From assembly GCA_949282305.1 (NCBI GenBank), contig CASDPB010000047.1, positions 91,514 through 155,513 on the forward strand: DNA of 64,000 nucleotides, read 5' to 3'. The stretch is from an uncultured Lentisphaeria bacterium (GTDB lineage: Bacteria > Verrucomicrobiota > Lentisphaeria > Victivallales > UBA1829). The notes beneath the pieces were generated by a model that had not been told where the DNA came from, did no database searches, and saw nothing but the letters and a program-made list of their open reading frames with translations. Positions 52,558 to 62,105 of this stretch are shown one piece after another. Numbering within the stretch: position 1 is the stretch's first letter; each line of letters opens with the position of its first letter. Position numbers and translations under genes: made by a program.

Positions 52558-53328
52558 TTATTGCCATTCTCTGGTATAGCCGGCAGTGATATACATATAC
52601 TTTTCCCATATCACCGTGGGCGGCATGGCGATCAACCGTTCCGCGCTGACATGCCCGGCAACATGGAGTCCGTTGAGAGACCAGTTATGCCGGGAAACAT
52701 CCAGCGCAGGACTGCTCATCACCTGATTCGCGTCGAAATCAATATCACAAAAAATCCCATTTCCCGGCCAGACAAAAGACTTCCCGTCCATCATCAATAC
52801 CATTTCACTCGGCTTCGGGCATCTGTCAATTTTTGCAATTTTATATTGATAGCTCACACCGGCATCCATTTTCATACGCCCGGTATAAATATAAGTAATT
52901 CCTTCCACAACATTGATTATGCTTTTCTTTTCCACAGCCGGACAGTAAAGCAATTTGGGATTCCCGCGTTTCGTGTAATCCCATTCCCCTCCCCCCAGAT
53001 ATACCAGCAGCAGATCAAAAGTTGTCGGATCCGTCGTATCCAGCTGTGTCAAAGTCGGGCAGACGAAATTATCGTAATCACTTCCATATTGATGAACCGC
53101 CACTCCGAACTGCTTCAGATTGTTCATGCAGCTTGTCCTCAGCGCCGCCATTCTTGCCTTGTGGAGCGCGGGAAGCAGCAGACCTGCCAAAATGACGATG
53201 ATTGCAATGACAATCATAAGTTCTATCAATGTAAAACATGTCCTGTTCCGCCTCATGCAGCCGGTCCGTATATTTTCCCGGAAACAGTTCAGGGCATGGA
53301 GCCCCGGCATTTGTTTTCTCTGAAACAT
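52558..53328 (-). CDS. Type II pseudopilin, glycan operon 1
   Basis: 256 residues from the ATG at 53328 (GGAGG upstream). About 31 residues of basic leader precede [20 protein letters not shown]. The globular part has [12 protein letters not shown] and a changed tail motif: H-x9-AG ([12 protein letters not shown]) in place of H-x9-DG. Pseudopilins are cut by PilD-type peptidase and assemble in the envelope. It sits between a LacI regulator and a secreted glycan enzyme. Confidence 0.88.
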   Translation of the reverse strand: MFQRKQMPGLHALNCFRENIRTGCMRRNRTCFTLIELMIVIAIIVILAGLLLPALHKARMAALRTSCMNNLKQFGVAVHQYGSDYDNFVCPTLTQLDTTDPTTFDLLLVYLGGGEWDYTKRGNPKLLYCPAVEKKSIINVVEGITYIYTGRMKMDAGVSYQYKIAKIDRCPKPSEMVLMMDGKSFVWPGNGIFCDIDFDANQVMSSPALDVSRHNWSLNGLHVAGHVSAERLIAMPPTVIWEKYMYITAGYTREWQ

Positions 53329-53375
53329 CACTTCTTCCTCCTGATTTTTCATTATCACATAATTTTATTGTAAAT

Positions 53376-54383
53376 TCATCCGGCTGATTCCCGCAAAATC
53401 AAATGGCACGGAATCAGCGTCCGGTGCTCCACCGGCTCTTCCCGGAGCATTTTCAACATCACACGAACCGCCTGCGTTCCGATCGCTTTTTCATCATGGT
53501 CGATGCAGGCGAGAGGCGGCTGGAGCGCGGCAAAAAAATCACGGCTGTCATCCACGATCACCGCGACGTCCTCCGGCACCCGCAGTCCGTTCCGCGCCAG
53601 ACCGGAGATCAGAAACGCCCCGAAGACATCCGAATGCGCCAGAATCGCATCCAGTCCGTTCGGGCGGATGAACTCACGCACGCAGCGATCCGCCTCTCCC
53701 GCATAAAGCTCAGGCTCTATATGGAATCTCTGATGCCACAGATACTCCGGAATCTCCAGATCCCGGCAGATTTTCCGGAAAAGCGAAATACGCACCTGCT
53801 GGCACCAGACCGGCAGATCGGCAATGATCCCGCCGACTCTTTTCCTTCCATGCGAACGGAAATAGCGGACGGCTTCAAGCCACGCAGGTTCCAGATCAAG
53901 ATAAATCTGCGGCAGCATCGACTCGTCATAGGAACCCACCAGCAGAATATTGTTCTTGTCTCCGAAATGTTCGCGGAATTTTTCCTGCTGTCCGGGATAG
54001 TCATACGCCAGACAGATCACCCCGTCCACTCCATACTGCTCAAACTTTTCATAGGCGGCGACCAGATTGTCCACGGAATCATGTCCTTCGGAAATCAGAA
54101 TGCGGTAGCCGCTACGTGTCGCTTCCGCTTCAATATGCCGGAGGATGCTGTAAAGCCACGGCGGCGCACAAGAATCAATCAGGATTCCAATCATCCGGCT
54201 TTTCCCGCCGCGCAAGGTGCGCGCAACGACATTGGAGCGGTATCCCATCTCCTTCGCAATCTGCTCAATCACAGCCCGTTTCTTTTCGGAAACACGCGTG
54301 CTGGTCGTCTTGTTCATCACGGCGGATACCGCCATGACTGAGACACCCGCGCGATTTGCTATTTCCTTCAATGTCGCTGCCAT
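53376..54383 (-). CDS. LacI-family transcriptional regulator, glycan operon 1
   Basis: 335 residues. Helix-turn-helix TLKEIANRAGVSVMAVSAVM, hinge RSNVVARTLRGGKSRMIGIL, sensor domain ending with VAVIVDDSRDFFAALQPPLA. First gene of a three-gene operon and therefore probably its local regulator. Its own operator is not obvious in the strong promoter in front of it. Confidence 0.9.
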   Translation of the reverse strand: MAATLKEIANRAGVSVMAVSAVMNKTTSTRVSEKKRAVIEQIAKEMGYRSNVVARTLRGGKSRMIGILIDSCAPPWLYSILRHIEAEATRSGYRILISEGHDSVDNLVAAYEKFEQYGVDGVICLAYDYPGQQEKFREHFGDKNNILLVGSYDESMLPQIYLDLEPAWLEAVRYFRSHGRKRVGGIIADLPVWCQQVRISLFRKICRDLEIPEYLWHQRFHIEPELYAGEADRCVREFIRPNGLDAILAHSDVFGAFLISGLARNGLRVPEDVAVIVDDSRDFFAALQPPLACIDHDEKAIGTQAVRVMLKMLREEPVEHRTLIPCHLILRESAG

Positions 54384-54415
54384 CTTTCACCTTTTGAATT
54401 ATCGTTACTTCATAG

Positions 54416-54443
54416 ATTATATGCAAAATTCGGAATTTGTCAA
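54416..54443 (-). promoter_or_regulatory. Promoter of glycan operon 1
   Basis: Minus strand TTGACA (54438-54443), 16-bp spacer, TATAAT (54416-54421): both boxes are perfect. Confidence 0.8.
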
Positions 54444-54588
54444 TAGGGAAAGACAAAATATTTCAAAAAAAATTCCGGGAGCAGCTTGCGGACGTCGGGA
54501 AAACAGCTTCAGAAATATCGCCGGAACCGGAAAATCTTTATTCTTTTCACGAAAAATGGTTGAAAAAAACAGATTTCAAGGTTATTGT

Positions 54589-54628
54589 ATCGTTGCCGGT
54601 CATGAAGCCGGACATGACCGGCAACGAT
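54589..54628 (+). terminator. Perfect 16-bp hairpin in the gap between operons
   Basis: ATCGTTGCCGGTCATG (54589-54604) and CATGACCGGCAACGAT (54613-54628) around AAGCCGGA, followed on the plus strand by TTTTATTT. It terminates in plus direction, but no plus-strand gene precedes it. The rest of 54384-54718 holds no supportable gene. Confidence 0.6.
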
Positions 54629-54663
54629 TTTATTTCTTCTGGAATTTAAATTCGTTCCTGTAC

Positions 54664-54701
54664 AAAAAACGGACGGACGACCATTCAGCCGCCGTCCGTT
54701 T
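54664..54701 (-). terminator. Terminator of the Gfo/Idh/MocA gene
   Basis: AAACGGACGG and CCGTCCGTTT form a 10-bp stem; on the minus strand TTTTTT follows. It lies 18 bases past the stop. Confidence 0.85.
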
Positions 54702-54718
54702 CTTCAAATCCATTCCGC

Positions 54719-56035
54719 TCAGAACTGTACGAGATCTTTCACCCTGACGGGAAGCCCCGTTTTCATGGACAGATTGCCGGCAATGCCGGTCAGAATGGAA
54801 CGGGCTCCGTCGATATACCCCGCCGCATGTCCCAGTGGATCGTCGGAAGCTCCGCGGAATACATCGGACAACAGCTTCGGATCGCCGCCGCCGTGTCCGC
54901 CTTCTCCCTGTTCATACGTGATTTCCTGCGGCTTGCCCCAATGCGGCTGGAAGATGATCTCCGGCACATGGGTGATGCGGTCGCCACCGGTGGAATGCAT
55001 TCCGAAGTCCTTGTTGAAGTCTTCGCTCCAGGAAAGGTCGGCGACTTCCACGACATTGAATTCCAGTCTGCCCTTCGTCCCGTTGAACGCGACACGGTAT
55101 CCCTCCCACGGACAATGCGCGCAGAGGGAATAGGTCATGACCGCCTTGTTGGCATAACGAACCATCACGCCCATATTGTCTTCAATGGAAATGCCGTCGC
55201 TGAAAACACTCTGGTCGCGATAATAGCTGTCTTCCTTTTCCGCGTTATAGTAAAGTCCCATCAGCATTTCATCATTTTCGGAAACATGCAGCGCAAAAGG
55301 ATCCTTTTCCGCAATCTTGCTGCCTCTGGCACGGGAATAAAATTCCGTAATGCCGCGTTTTTCCGCATTTTCCTTGCCGTAGAACTTCAGGTCGCCCATC
55401 GCGAAAACAGTTTCCGGATAGGAGTCGATCCACCAGTTGACAAGGTCGAAGTGGTGCGTGGACTTGTGGACGAGAAGTCCGCCGGAGTTGTTTTTATTGC
55501 GATGCCAGCGGCGGAAATAGTCCGCGCCGTGACTCGTGGAAAGCAGCCACTCGAAGTGAATGCTGGTAATCTCGCCGACCATGCCGCTCTTGATGATCTC
55601 CTTCACCTTGGTGTTGCGCGGAGAATAACGGTAGTTGAATGTGACGATCACATCCCTGCCGGTGCGTTTTTTGGTGTCGATGATCTGCTGGCACTTTTCC
55701 GCGTCGATGGTCATGGGTTTCTCGGTGACGACATCACAGCCGAGCTCCATGGCGCGGCAGATGTATTTGTGGTGTGTGCGGTCCATGCTTGTCACGATGA
55801 CCTTGTCCGGCTTGAGCTCCGCGATCATCCGGTCGAAATCCTGCGCCTTGTAAGTAGGAAGCGGCGCAATGCCGTATTTCTTCTGGAGAAAATTATTCCA
55901 GTAATCCATGCGTATCTGATTTGTGTCGCAGAGGCCGACCAGCTCTCCGACATCCTTGAAATCGCCGCAGAGCGCATTCAGATACATGGAACAGCGTCCG
56001 CCGGTTCCCACCTGTACATACTTCTTTCTTGACAT
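54719..56035 (-). CDS. Gfo/Idh/MocA family oxidoreductase
   Basis: 438 residues. Rossmann start YVQVGTGGRCSMYLNALCGD, then KVIVTSMDRTHHKYICRAME, Lys motif CDVVTEKPMTIDAEKC, and LVHKSTHHFDLVNWWID with the catalytic His. Longer than the other two copies in the window, as in sub-families linked to glycoside degradation. Its promoter carries the same operator as uxaBA, so its product probably acts in the same uronate or pectin-type route. Confidence 0.9.
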   Translation of the reverse strand: MSRKKYVQVGTGGRCSMYLNALCGDFKDVGELVGLCDTNQIRMDYWNNFLQKKYGIAPLPTYKAQDFDRMIAELKPDKVIVTSMDRTHHKYICRAMELGCDVVTEKPMTIDAEKCQQIIDTKKRTGRDVIVTFNYRYSPRNTKVKEIIKSGMVGEITSIHFEWLLSTSHGADYFRRWHRNKNNSGGLLVHKSTHHFDLVNWWIDSYPETVFAMGDLKFYGKENAEKRGITEFYSRARGSKIAEKDPFALHVSENDEMLMGLYYNAEKEDSYYRDQSVFSDGISIEDNMGVMVRYANKAVMTYSLCAHCPWEGYRVAFNGTKGRLEFNVVEVADLSWSEDFNKDFGMHSTGGDRITHVPEIIFQPHWGKPQEITYEQGEGGHGGGDPKLLSDVFRGASDDPLGHAAGYIDGARSILTGIAGNLSMKTGLPVRVKDLVQF

Positions 56036-56111
56036 TTTGGAAAACCCTTCCTTCCTGTTTTTGAAACTTCCGTTAAAATATTTTCAAAAAAAATTTTCAA
56101 CTGCTTCATTT

Positions 56112-56140
56112 ATTATAGTTGCCAACGTTGGCAATTTCAA
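56112..56140 (-). promoter_or_regulatory. Promoter with a perfect 16-bp LacI operator in the spacer
   Basis: Minus strand TTGAAA (56135-56140), 17-bp spacer, TATAAT (56112-56117). The spacer contains TTGCCAACGTTGGCAA (56119-56134), a perfect palindrome. Spacing and position equal those at 20783-20811. Confidence 0.85.
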
Positions 56141-56439
56141 GAGAAAAAAGAAAAATTATCTGAAAAAAGAACGGGGGACTGTTCCGGAATCACTCAGGCC
56201 GCCGTAGGAAAGCGGCAAAAGCCAGGGGAAGACAGAAGTGGAATCCTGTTCCGGAATGGAGAGAAGAAATTCCGCCGACAGCTCCTTCCCGGCGCAGACG
56301 CATGACATCGTCTCCATTTTCAAGCTGGCGGAACATTGAATACGATATGAAGAGTCCGTTTTCCGGTTTCGGAACGAGATAACCGAAAGGCGTTTTACGG
56401 AAATCCTTCAAAAAAAGCTGTTTTTTATCAGAATGGGTA
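56141..56439. other. Intergenic stretch without a supported gene
   Basis: A minus-strand frame (56190-56411, TTG start) has coding-like composition (YLVPKPENGLFISYSMFRQL) but no ribosome site and no recognised relatives. It may be a gene remnant. Confidence 0.3.
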
Positions 56440-56468
56440 TTGACAATTCCAGGTTTTTGACTTATAAT
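56440..56468 (+). promoter_or_regulatory. Consensus promoter of glycan operon 2
   Basis: TTGACA (56440-56445), exactly 17 bp, TATAAT (56463-56468). The start of transcription should be near 56475. Confidence 0.85.
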
Positions 56469-56473
56469 TTAAA

Positions 56474-56524
56474 ATTAAATCGATTTAATATAAAATTTGA
56501 TTTATTCCTGATTTTCAATCGATT
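56474..56524 (+). promoter_or_regulatory. Two operator copies for the LacI protein of operon 2
   Basis: ATTAAATCGATTTAAT (56474-56489) is a perfect 16-bp palindrome over the transcription start; a second core AATCGATT lies at 56517-56524, 39 bp away centre to centre. The arrangement fits autorepression. Confidence 0.7.
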
Positions 56525-56542
56525 TAAACAGGAGAATCCGAT

Positions 56543-57535
56543 ATGACTATCTATGATATAGCAGAAAAACTGCAGGTCTCCCCGGCAACGGTGTCGCTGG
56601 CATTGAATGACGACAGCCGGATCGCCTTGAAAACCCGCCGCCGCATCAACGAATTTGCAGTCAAGGCGGGATTCAGGCGAAATGAACAGGCACGGAATTT
56701 CCGGCTGGGAAAGACCAATAACGTGGCAGTCGTAGTGCACAATATCGACAATGATTTCTGGCATGGAATCGTCCGAGCGGTGGAAAACGGACTCGGCGAA
56801 GCATACAATGTAATCCTCTGCAACACCGAAGGCAGTCTGGAAAAAGAGCGCAAGATCTTCAAAAATCTGATGCTGCGCAGAGTGGACGGCATCATAGTCC
56901 AGCCGACCACCCTCTGTGAAGATCATTTTATCGAAAGCATCAAAAATGGAATCCCCGTGGTTTCTCTGGAAGAAACGGCGCATGAATTGATCTCATTCGT
57001 CAAAGGAGATGACTATCAGGCAGCTTACGGGTTGACAAGGGAATGTATCCGTCGGGGACACCGCAGAATCGCATTTCTGACCTTCCGCTGGGACAGCATC
57101 GGGCTCAGACAGCGGGAAAAAGGATTTCTGAAAGCCATTGAAGACTCCGGCGCCGCGGATACGTGCGAGGTACTGACAGCCGATGATCTCACCATCGAAT
57201 CAGTCACCGGGATTTTCAAGAACCGGGTCAATGACTTCACACTGGTTCTCAGTTCGGACGACCGTCTTGCATGTCAGATGATGAAATTTCTGGCAAAAAT
57301 GAAAATTCCGGTTCCCGGCGGCATGTCGGTCATCGGCTGGAACAACAGCAGTTTTCTGGAGTATCTGAATCCGCCGCTGGCGTCAGTATCCATCCCCATG
57401 GAAAAGATCGGCGACAGGGCGGCATCCATCATTCTGGAAAATCTGAACGGCAAACCGGGGGTAAGAAAGAGCTTCATTCCGGAAGAAATTGTCATGCGGG
57501 AATCTTTCCGACCTCTGTATGCTGCCGAGAGTTGA
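56543..57535 (+). CDS. LacI-family transcriptional regulator, glycan operon 2
   Basis: 330 residues. Helix-turn-helix TIYDIAEKLQVSPATVSLAL, hinge ARNFRLGKTNNVAVVVHNID, sensor ending in GGMSVIGWNNSSFLEYLNPP. GGAG precedes the ATG. First gene of an operon with a pseudopilin (73 bases later) and a large secreted glycosidase. Two palindromes in its promoter are its probable binding sites; their core (AATCGATT) differs from the uxa operator. Confidence 0.92.
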   Translation: MTIYDIAEKLQVSPATVSLALNDDSRIALKTRRRINEFAVKAGFRRNEQARNFRLGKTNNVAVVVHNIDNDFWHGIVRAVENGLGEAYNVILCNTEGSLEKERKIFKNLMLRRVDGIIVQPTTLCEDHFIESIKNGIPVVSLEETAHELISFVKGDDYQAAYGLTRECIRRGHRRIAFLTFRWDSIGLRQREKGFLKAIEDSGAADTCEVLTADDLTIESVTGIFKNRVNDFTLVLSSDDRLACQMMKFLAKMKIPVPGGMSVIGWNNSSFLEYLNPPLASVSIPMEKIGDRAASIILENLNGKPGVRKSFIPEEIVMRESFRPLYAAES

Positions 57536-57608
57536 ATTGGAATTTAGGGAGTTTTACTGAAAGAGAGAGCTTGAAATATTCATAAAATTTTAGAGTGAGG
57601 AGCGGAAA

Positions 57609-58310
57609 ATGCAGCAGAGACACGAACAAAAACGGCAAAAAGGAGAAAGACAGAGAAATTTCTCATTAATTGAACTTCTGGTTGTTATAGCAATCATTGC
57701 GGTTCTCGCCGCCATGCTGCTTCCGGCACTGAACAAAGCGCGCGAGAACGCCAAGGGGGCAGTCTGCATGAACAATGAAAGATCTCTGGGCACCGGACTG
57801 CAGTTCTACGCCAACGACTACGGCGGCTGGCTGGTAAGCGGACAGCACAACTGGCGCTTTGAAGGCAAATGGTACTATTATTGGTATCATGATCTCTCAC
57901 GCTACCTGCCCTCCGGAAAAACTTACTTCTGTCCAGTCGGCCCCATAGAGTGGACTGCAGAAACGGAAAACAATGAAATACGCTTTTTTCATTCCGATCG
58001 CGGTGCACGGATCAGCTACGCATGCGATATTACCGTTCCGGGAGCCCCGGGACTTCATTCCGACTATAATTTCTGGCGGAAAATCGACAACCTCAAATCG
58101 CCTTCCAGGACAGTTTACCTGATGGACGGACACAGCGACATCATGTTTCTCGGAAGTGAAAATGAAGTTACGAAAAAACCGGAACGCATTCCGCGAAATT
58201 TCCGCCACAATCGAAGCACCAACGCATTAACAGTGGATGGGCGTTCCGTAAAAATCAGATTTGCCTCGTGGGGCATCCTGAGCAGGGAATATACCTGGGA
58301 TACCCGGTAA
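57609..58310 (+). CDS. Type II pseudopilin, glycan operon 2
   Basis: 233 residues. A basic 17-residue leader ([17 protein letters not shown]) precedes [20 protein letters not shown]. The globular domain contains [11 protein letters not shown] and the H-x9-DG motif ([12 protein letters not shown]). GAGG lies upstream. Same position, between lacI and a secreted glycan enzyme, as in operon 1. Confidence 0.9.
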   Translation: MQQRHEQKRQKGERQRNFSLIELLVVIAIIAVLAAMLLPALNKARENAKGAVCMNNERSLGTGLQFYANDYGGWLVSGQHNWRFEGKWYYYWYHDLSRYLPSGKTYFCPVGPIEWTAETENNEIRFFHSDRGARISYACDITVPGAPGLHSDYNFWRKIDNLKSPSRTVYLMDGHSDIMFLGSENEVTKKPERIPRNFRHNRSTNALTVDGRSVKIRFASWGILSREYTWDTR

Positions 58311-58395
58311 AATGCAATCTCCCGGAATCATATCTCCGGCAGAAAACATCGAATACTGGAAATTCCCATAATCAAGACCAAAACAGGAGAATGAA

Positions 58396-61300
58396 ATGTC
58401 TTATCTTCAAAGCGCAGCATTCCGGCTGGAGAACCGGAATAACCGAATGCGTAATCCTCTGCTCCACCGCTACGTACTGAAAACACTTGTCGCCGTCGTG
58501 CTCCTGGCTGCTGCCGGAACTCTGACGGCAGGAAACGCGAGCTGGATCTGGTATCCGGAAAAACCGCAGCCGAATTCTGTCCGCGCGTTCAGGAAAACGT
58601 TCGAGGTAAACAGCCCGGTCAAGTCGGCGCAGCTGATGGTGCTGGCGGATGACGGTGCGGAAATTCAGATCAACGGACAGCCGGAGAAACCATTTCCCGG
58701 CTGGTTGAAATTCAACCGGTATGATGTATCAAAACTCATCCGGCAGGGCAAAAATGTAATTACGGTTCGCGCGCGGAACGGACGCGGGGAAGCCGGATTG
58801 CTCTGCCGTTTTGAAATCTTCACAGACAAAGGACTGATCGCTGTCAATTCCGGCGTGGACTGGAAATGTGCCACCGGGCTGCCGGAGAACTGGACGGCTG
58901 CCTCGTTCGACGATTCCGGATGGAAAAATGCGAAACGCTTCGGAGGCGCAAATCTTTCCCCGTGGAACAAGCTGGTCGATGTTTCGCCGTTTCTTGTGAC
59001 AGGCGCAGTAAAAATGCAGCCGATACCGTCGGAAAAGCGGGGACGGCTGATGCTGGATGACTTTTCCGATTATTCAAGCTGGATGGGATGGCCGCTCGCG
59101 GGAATGCGCCGGGGACACAACGTATTGCCGTATCAGCTCGGGTTCGGAGCGGGACCGGAGCCGTCGCGTGACGATGGAGGAAGCGGCATGATTGATTACG
59201 ATTTCATCCGTTCCGGCGGCCGTATCTTCTTTGAGAAAAATGCGGTCTACAAAAATCCCGCCGTCGCCGAAGCGATTGAGTTTGATGCAAATCCGCAGGG
59301 ATACGAGTGTGAAATTCTGTTTGAACTCATGGACCGTTCGGACAAGGCAAGATTCAAAACGCTGCCGGTGAAACTCTCCGGGAACACATGGAAACGCTAT
59401 CGGCTGGAACTGAATGCAAAAACCGTGGAAAATTTCGATGCGCTGATCTTTCCGGTTTCTATCCGGGGACTCTGGTTTCACGGCGGGAAACCGGGCAAAG
59501 GCAGAGTCCTGCTGGATGATCTCTGTTTTGTAATCGATCAGTCCGGCGGAAACGGCGCGATCACAATCCATCCGGAGTACAGGAAACTGGCTTACGACTT
59601 GAATCAGCCTGTCCGGCAGGAATACCGCATCCGCAACAACTGGAACCGTCCGGTCGAAAACATTGTGCAGATTGCTGTTTACGACATCATGGACAGGAAA
59701 CTCTTTTCCGCAGAGAAAAAACTGAAAATCAGCGCGTATGATATGGAGCGGATCGCCTTCGACGTGGGCAGTTTCTCCAGAAAAGGCCCCTACCGGACGG
59801 AGGTGACGGTTCGCAATTCCCTGGCAAAACAACATTTCACCGGTTGGTTCGGAGTCTTCAAACCGAACGGCAAACGCCTCAACACCCAGCCGATGTGGTT
59901 CGGCGTCGAAGATCAGGGACTGCGCAATTTCCGGTATGAGGAGGAACTTCACGTCGGCTGGATGAAACAGCTCGGCATCGACATCATCCGTGGCAATGCA
60001 ATCGGGCGCCAACTTGAGGAAGTCCCCTTTACCGACTTCGGCTATGAACAATACCAGAAAATGTATCAGCCGCACTTCGATGCGGGAATCGATCTGGTAT
60101 TTTCCTATGCGGGTGATGTTCCCGGCTGGACAGGAAATCCGTTCGCGTCCAACAGGGAAAACTTTTCCAGGCACATGACCAGGCTGGCAAAGTTCATGGG
60201 ACGCAATCCCGGAATCCGCTACTTTGAATGGTTCAATGAGCCGAATCTCGGTTATTTCCGCGAGCGAAGCACCGATGATTATCTTGCATCACAGCGCATT
60301 TTCTATCCGATCATCAAACAACACGCGCCGAACGTGAAGGTCGCAACAGGCGGCGTGGTCATCAACCACGCCCGTGCCAACAAGGAATTTGCAAGGCGGA
60401 TGTTCCAGGAAAACAAAGATTTCTACGATGTTGCCTGTTACCATGGACACGAAGGATATGCGGCACACCTGAACAGCCTAAAAACACTTGACGGCTGGCT
60501 GGCGGAAGCCGGTGCAGACAAACCGTATGGGAACTCCGAAGCGGGAGCGCGTTCCTACTACTCCCATCCTGACATGTTCCGTCTTCAGGCTGCCGAACTG
60601 GTCAAGAAGATCACTCTGACAAAAAGCCGCAAATCGGAATTTTACATCTGGTTCATGCTGCACGACTACGGCGACAAATACATCAACGCAGACGATTCCT
60701 TCGGTCTTGTAACCGTGGACAATCAGCCCAAGCCGTCTTTCCTCGCATATAATGAACTGATCCGCCAGCTTGCCAACACGGTTCCCGCAAAAGCGACGGC
60801 ACTGGAGCCGAGACTGCAGAACTACCGTTTCACACGCGGCGGGGAAGACATCTTTGTCTGCTGGACACGGGGCGGCGCCTTCTCATTCGCGCTGCGGTGT
60901 GACGCTCCCGTAACGCAGACCGATCTCTTCGGCAACAGGAACGAGATTCGCCCATCAGGCGGAATCGTGTATCTGAACACAGGAACACTCCCCTTTTACC
61001 TGAGCGCACCGGCAGGTAAACTCTCTGCGGCGGCTTCTCCGCTTCGAGTCACCGGCACCGCTGCGTTCACTCCGGGAGAACAGGGAATCGTCGAGGCGGA
61101 ACTGTTCAACCCCTATAAGGAAACATTCCATTTTATTCTGTCCGCACCGAAAAAAACGCACCGAGGACAACTCACTCCGGGCAATACGGCGAAAATCCGT
61201 ATTCCGGTGGAAATTCCCGCGGATGCGCCGTTCGGCGACAGACCGCTGGAATGCAGTCTCAAGCTGACGGGGCGCAGCGGGATGACATACTTCGATGGGA

Positions 61301-61902
61301 AAATCGGGCTGGACTGTTCCGTCGCACTCCCCGTCACGGAAAAGGAAGAGGCGAAAATCATTCTCAACCGGGCAGATCAGGTGCGGGAAATGATGTTCGA
61401 TCCCAATTCGCCCCGCTGGGACGGTCCGGAAAATCTCAGCGCTGAAATCCGGCTCGGAAAGCGTGGAACGACTCTGATCTTCGATGCCGTTGTCACGGAC
61501 GATGACCACAGCGCGCCCGACAAGGACGCCTATGTCTGGCGGAATGACTGCATTCAGGTCGGCATCGCCAGCCGAGAGGGCAGACATTATGAATTCACAG
61601 TCTCCGGAAACGGGAAGACTTCCCCCACAATCTGGTGCCATATCAGCCCCGACGTGGCAAATATGATCGGCTCCGCCTGGAAGTTCCCTGCATCCGTCAT
61701 CAGGAAAGGGAACAGAACCACCTATCATTTTGAAATTCCCGCGGCGGCAGTCGGTCTCACAGGAAAAACCGGAGAAGCATTCCGAATCGCATTCCTCGTG
61801 AATGACAACGACAGGGGAAGGCATCTGCGGTTCATGGAATGGAACAGCGGCATACAACCGTCAAAGAACAGCAGTCTTTTTGGCTGGGGAAAATTCAAGT
61901 AA
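58396..61902 (+). CDS. Large secreted glycoside hydrolase, GH-A clan (GH39-like barrel) with CBM9-like tail
   Basis: 1168 residues from the ATG at 58396 (AGGAG upstream; ATG 58447 possible). A signal/anchor segment (TLVAVVLLAAAGTLTAG) near 30-47 is followed by a lectin-like beta-sandwich (SWIWYPEKPQPNSVRAFRKT), further beta domains, then a TIM barrel at about 500-790. The acid/base is probably Glu615 (YFEWFNEPNLG) and the nucleophile Glu715 (YGNSEAGARS), 100 residues apart as in GH39/GH5-type enzymes. The last 130 residues (APDKDAYVWRNDCIQVGIAS) resemble a CBM9-like domain. The substrate is unknown. It is the last gene of glycan operon 2. Confidence 0.82.
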   Translation: MSYLQSAAFRLENRNNRMRNPLLHRYVLKTLVAVVLLAAAGTLTAGNASWIWYPEKPQPNSVRAFRKTFEVNSPVKSAQLMVLADDGAEIQINGQPEKPFPGWLKFNRYDVSKLIRQGKNVITVRARNGRGEAGLLCRFEIFTDKGLIAVNSGVDWKCATGLPENWTAASFDDSGWKNAKRFGGANLSPWNKLVDVSPFLVTGAVKMQPIPSEKRGRLMLDDFSDYSSWMGWPLAGMRRGHNVLPYQLGFGAGPEPSRDDGGSGMIDYDFIRSGGRIFFEKNAVYKNPAVAEAIEFDANPQGYECEILFELMDRSDKARFKTLPVKLSGNTWKRYRLELNAKTVENFDALIFPVSIRGLWFHGGKPGKGRVLLDDLCFVIDQSGGNGAITIHPEYRKLAYDLNQPVRQEYRIRNNWNRPVENIVQIAVYDIMDRKLFSAEKKLKISAYDMERIAFDVGSFSRKGPYRTEVTVRNSLAKQHFTGWFGVFKPNGKRLNTQPMWFGVEDQGLRNFRYEEELHVGWMKQLGIDIIRGNAIGRQLEEVPFTDFGYEQYQKMYQPHFDAGIDLVFSYAGDVPGWTGNPFASNRENFSRHMTRLAKFMGRNPGIRYFEWFNEPNLGYFRERSTDDYLASQRIFYPIIKQHAPNVKVATGGVVINHARANKEFARRMFQENKDFYDVACYHGHEGYAAHLNSLKTLDGWLAEAGADKPYGNSEAGARSYYSHPDMFRLQAAELVKKITLTKSRKSEFYIWFMLHDYGDKYINADDSFGLVTVDNQPKPSFLAYNELIRQLANTVPAKATALEPRLQNYRFTRGGEDIFVCWTRGGAFSFALRCDAPVTQTDLFGNRNEIRPSGGIVYLNTGTLPFYLSAPAGKLSAAASPLRVTGTAAFTPGEQGIVEAELFNPYKETFHFILSAPKKTHRGQLTPGNTAKIRIPVEIPADAPFGDRPLECSLKLTGRSGMTYFDGKIGLDCSVALPVTEKEEAKIILNRADQVREMMFDPNSPRWDGPENLSAEIRLGKRGTTLIFDAVVTDDDHSAPDKDAYVWRNDCIQVGIASREGRHYEFTVSGNGKTSPTIWCHISPDVANMIGSAWKFPASVIRKGNRTTYHFEIPAAAVGLTGKTGEAFRIAFLVNDNDRGRHLRFMEWNSGIQPSKNSSLFGWGKFK

Positions 61903-61935
61903 GCGAAATCATAAGACGGAAAGGAAAACCTGACC

Positions 61936-61967
61936 GGACAGGCGGACGTGGCAGAACGTCCTGTCCG
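61936..61967 (+). terminator. Hairpin after the glycosidase gene
   Basis: CGGACAGG/CCTGTCCG with an inner ACGT/ACGT and a three-base bulge, 34 bases past the stop. A weak T-rich stretch follows later. Confidence 0.4.
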
Positions 61968-62105
61968 CCAGGCTTCCCTTTCAACGTTCCGGCGTCCCCC
62001 TCCCCGCTTATTTTTTCCGAAAGATTGTATTTTTCCTTTTGAATATTACGGCACAGGAGTGTAATTTACTTGTCTGTATATTTTTAACAAGAAAGGACTG
62101 ATACC

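Noticed and set aside
54217..54747. 176-codon plus-strand frame over the hairpin at 54589-54628
   Set aside because: It crosses the lacI start, promoters and two terminators and has no protein motif.
56190..56411. 74-codon minus-strand frame with coding-like composition
   Set aside because: Only a TTG start, no ribosome site, no relatives recognised; possibly a remnant.
59074..60174. Minus-strand frame of 366 codons
   Set aside because: Antisense of the large glycosidase, with no motif or ribosome site.
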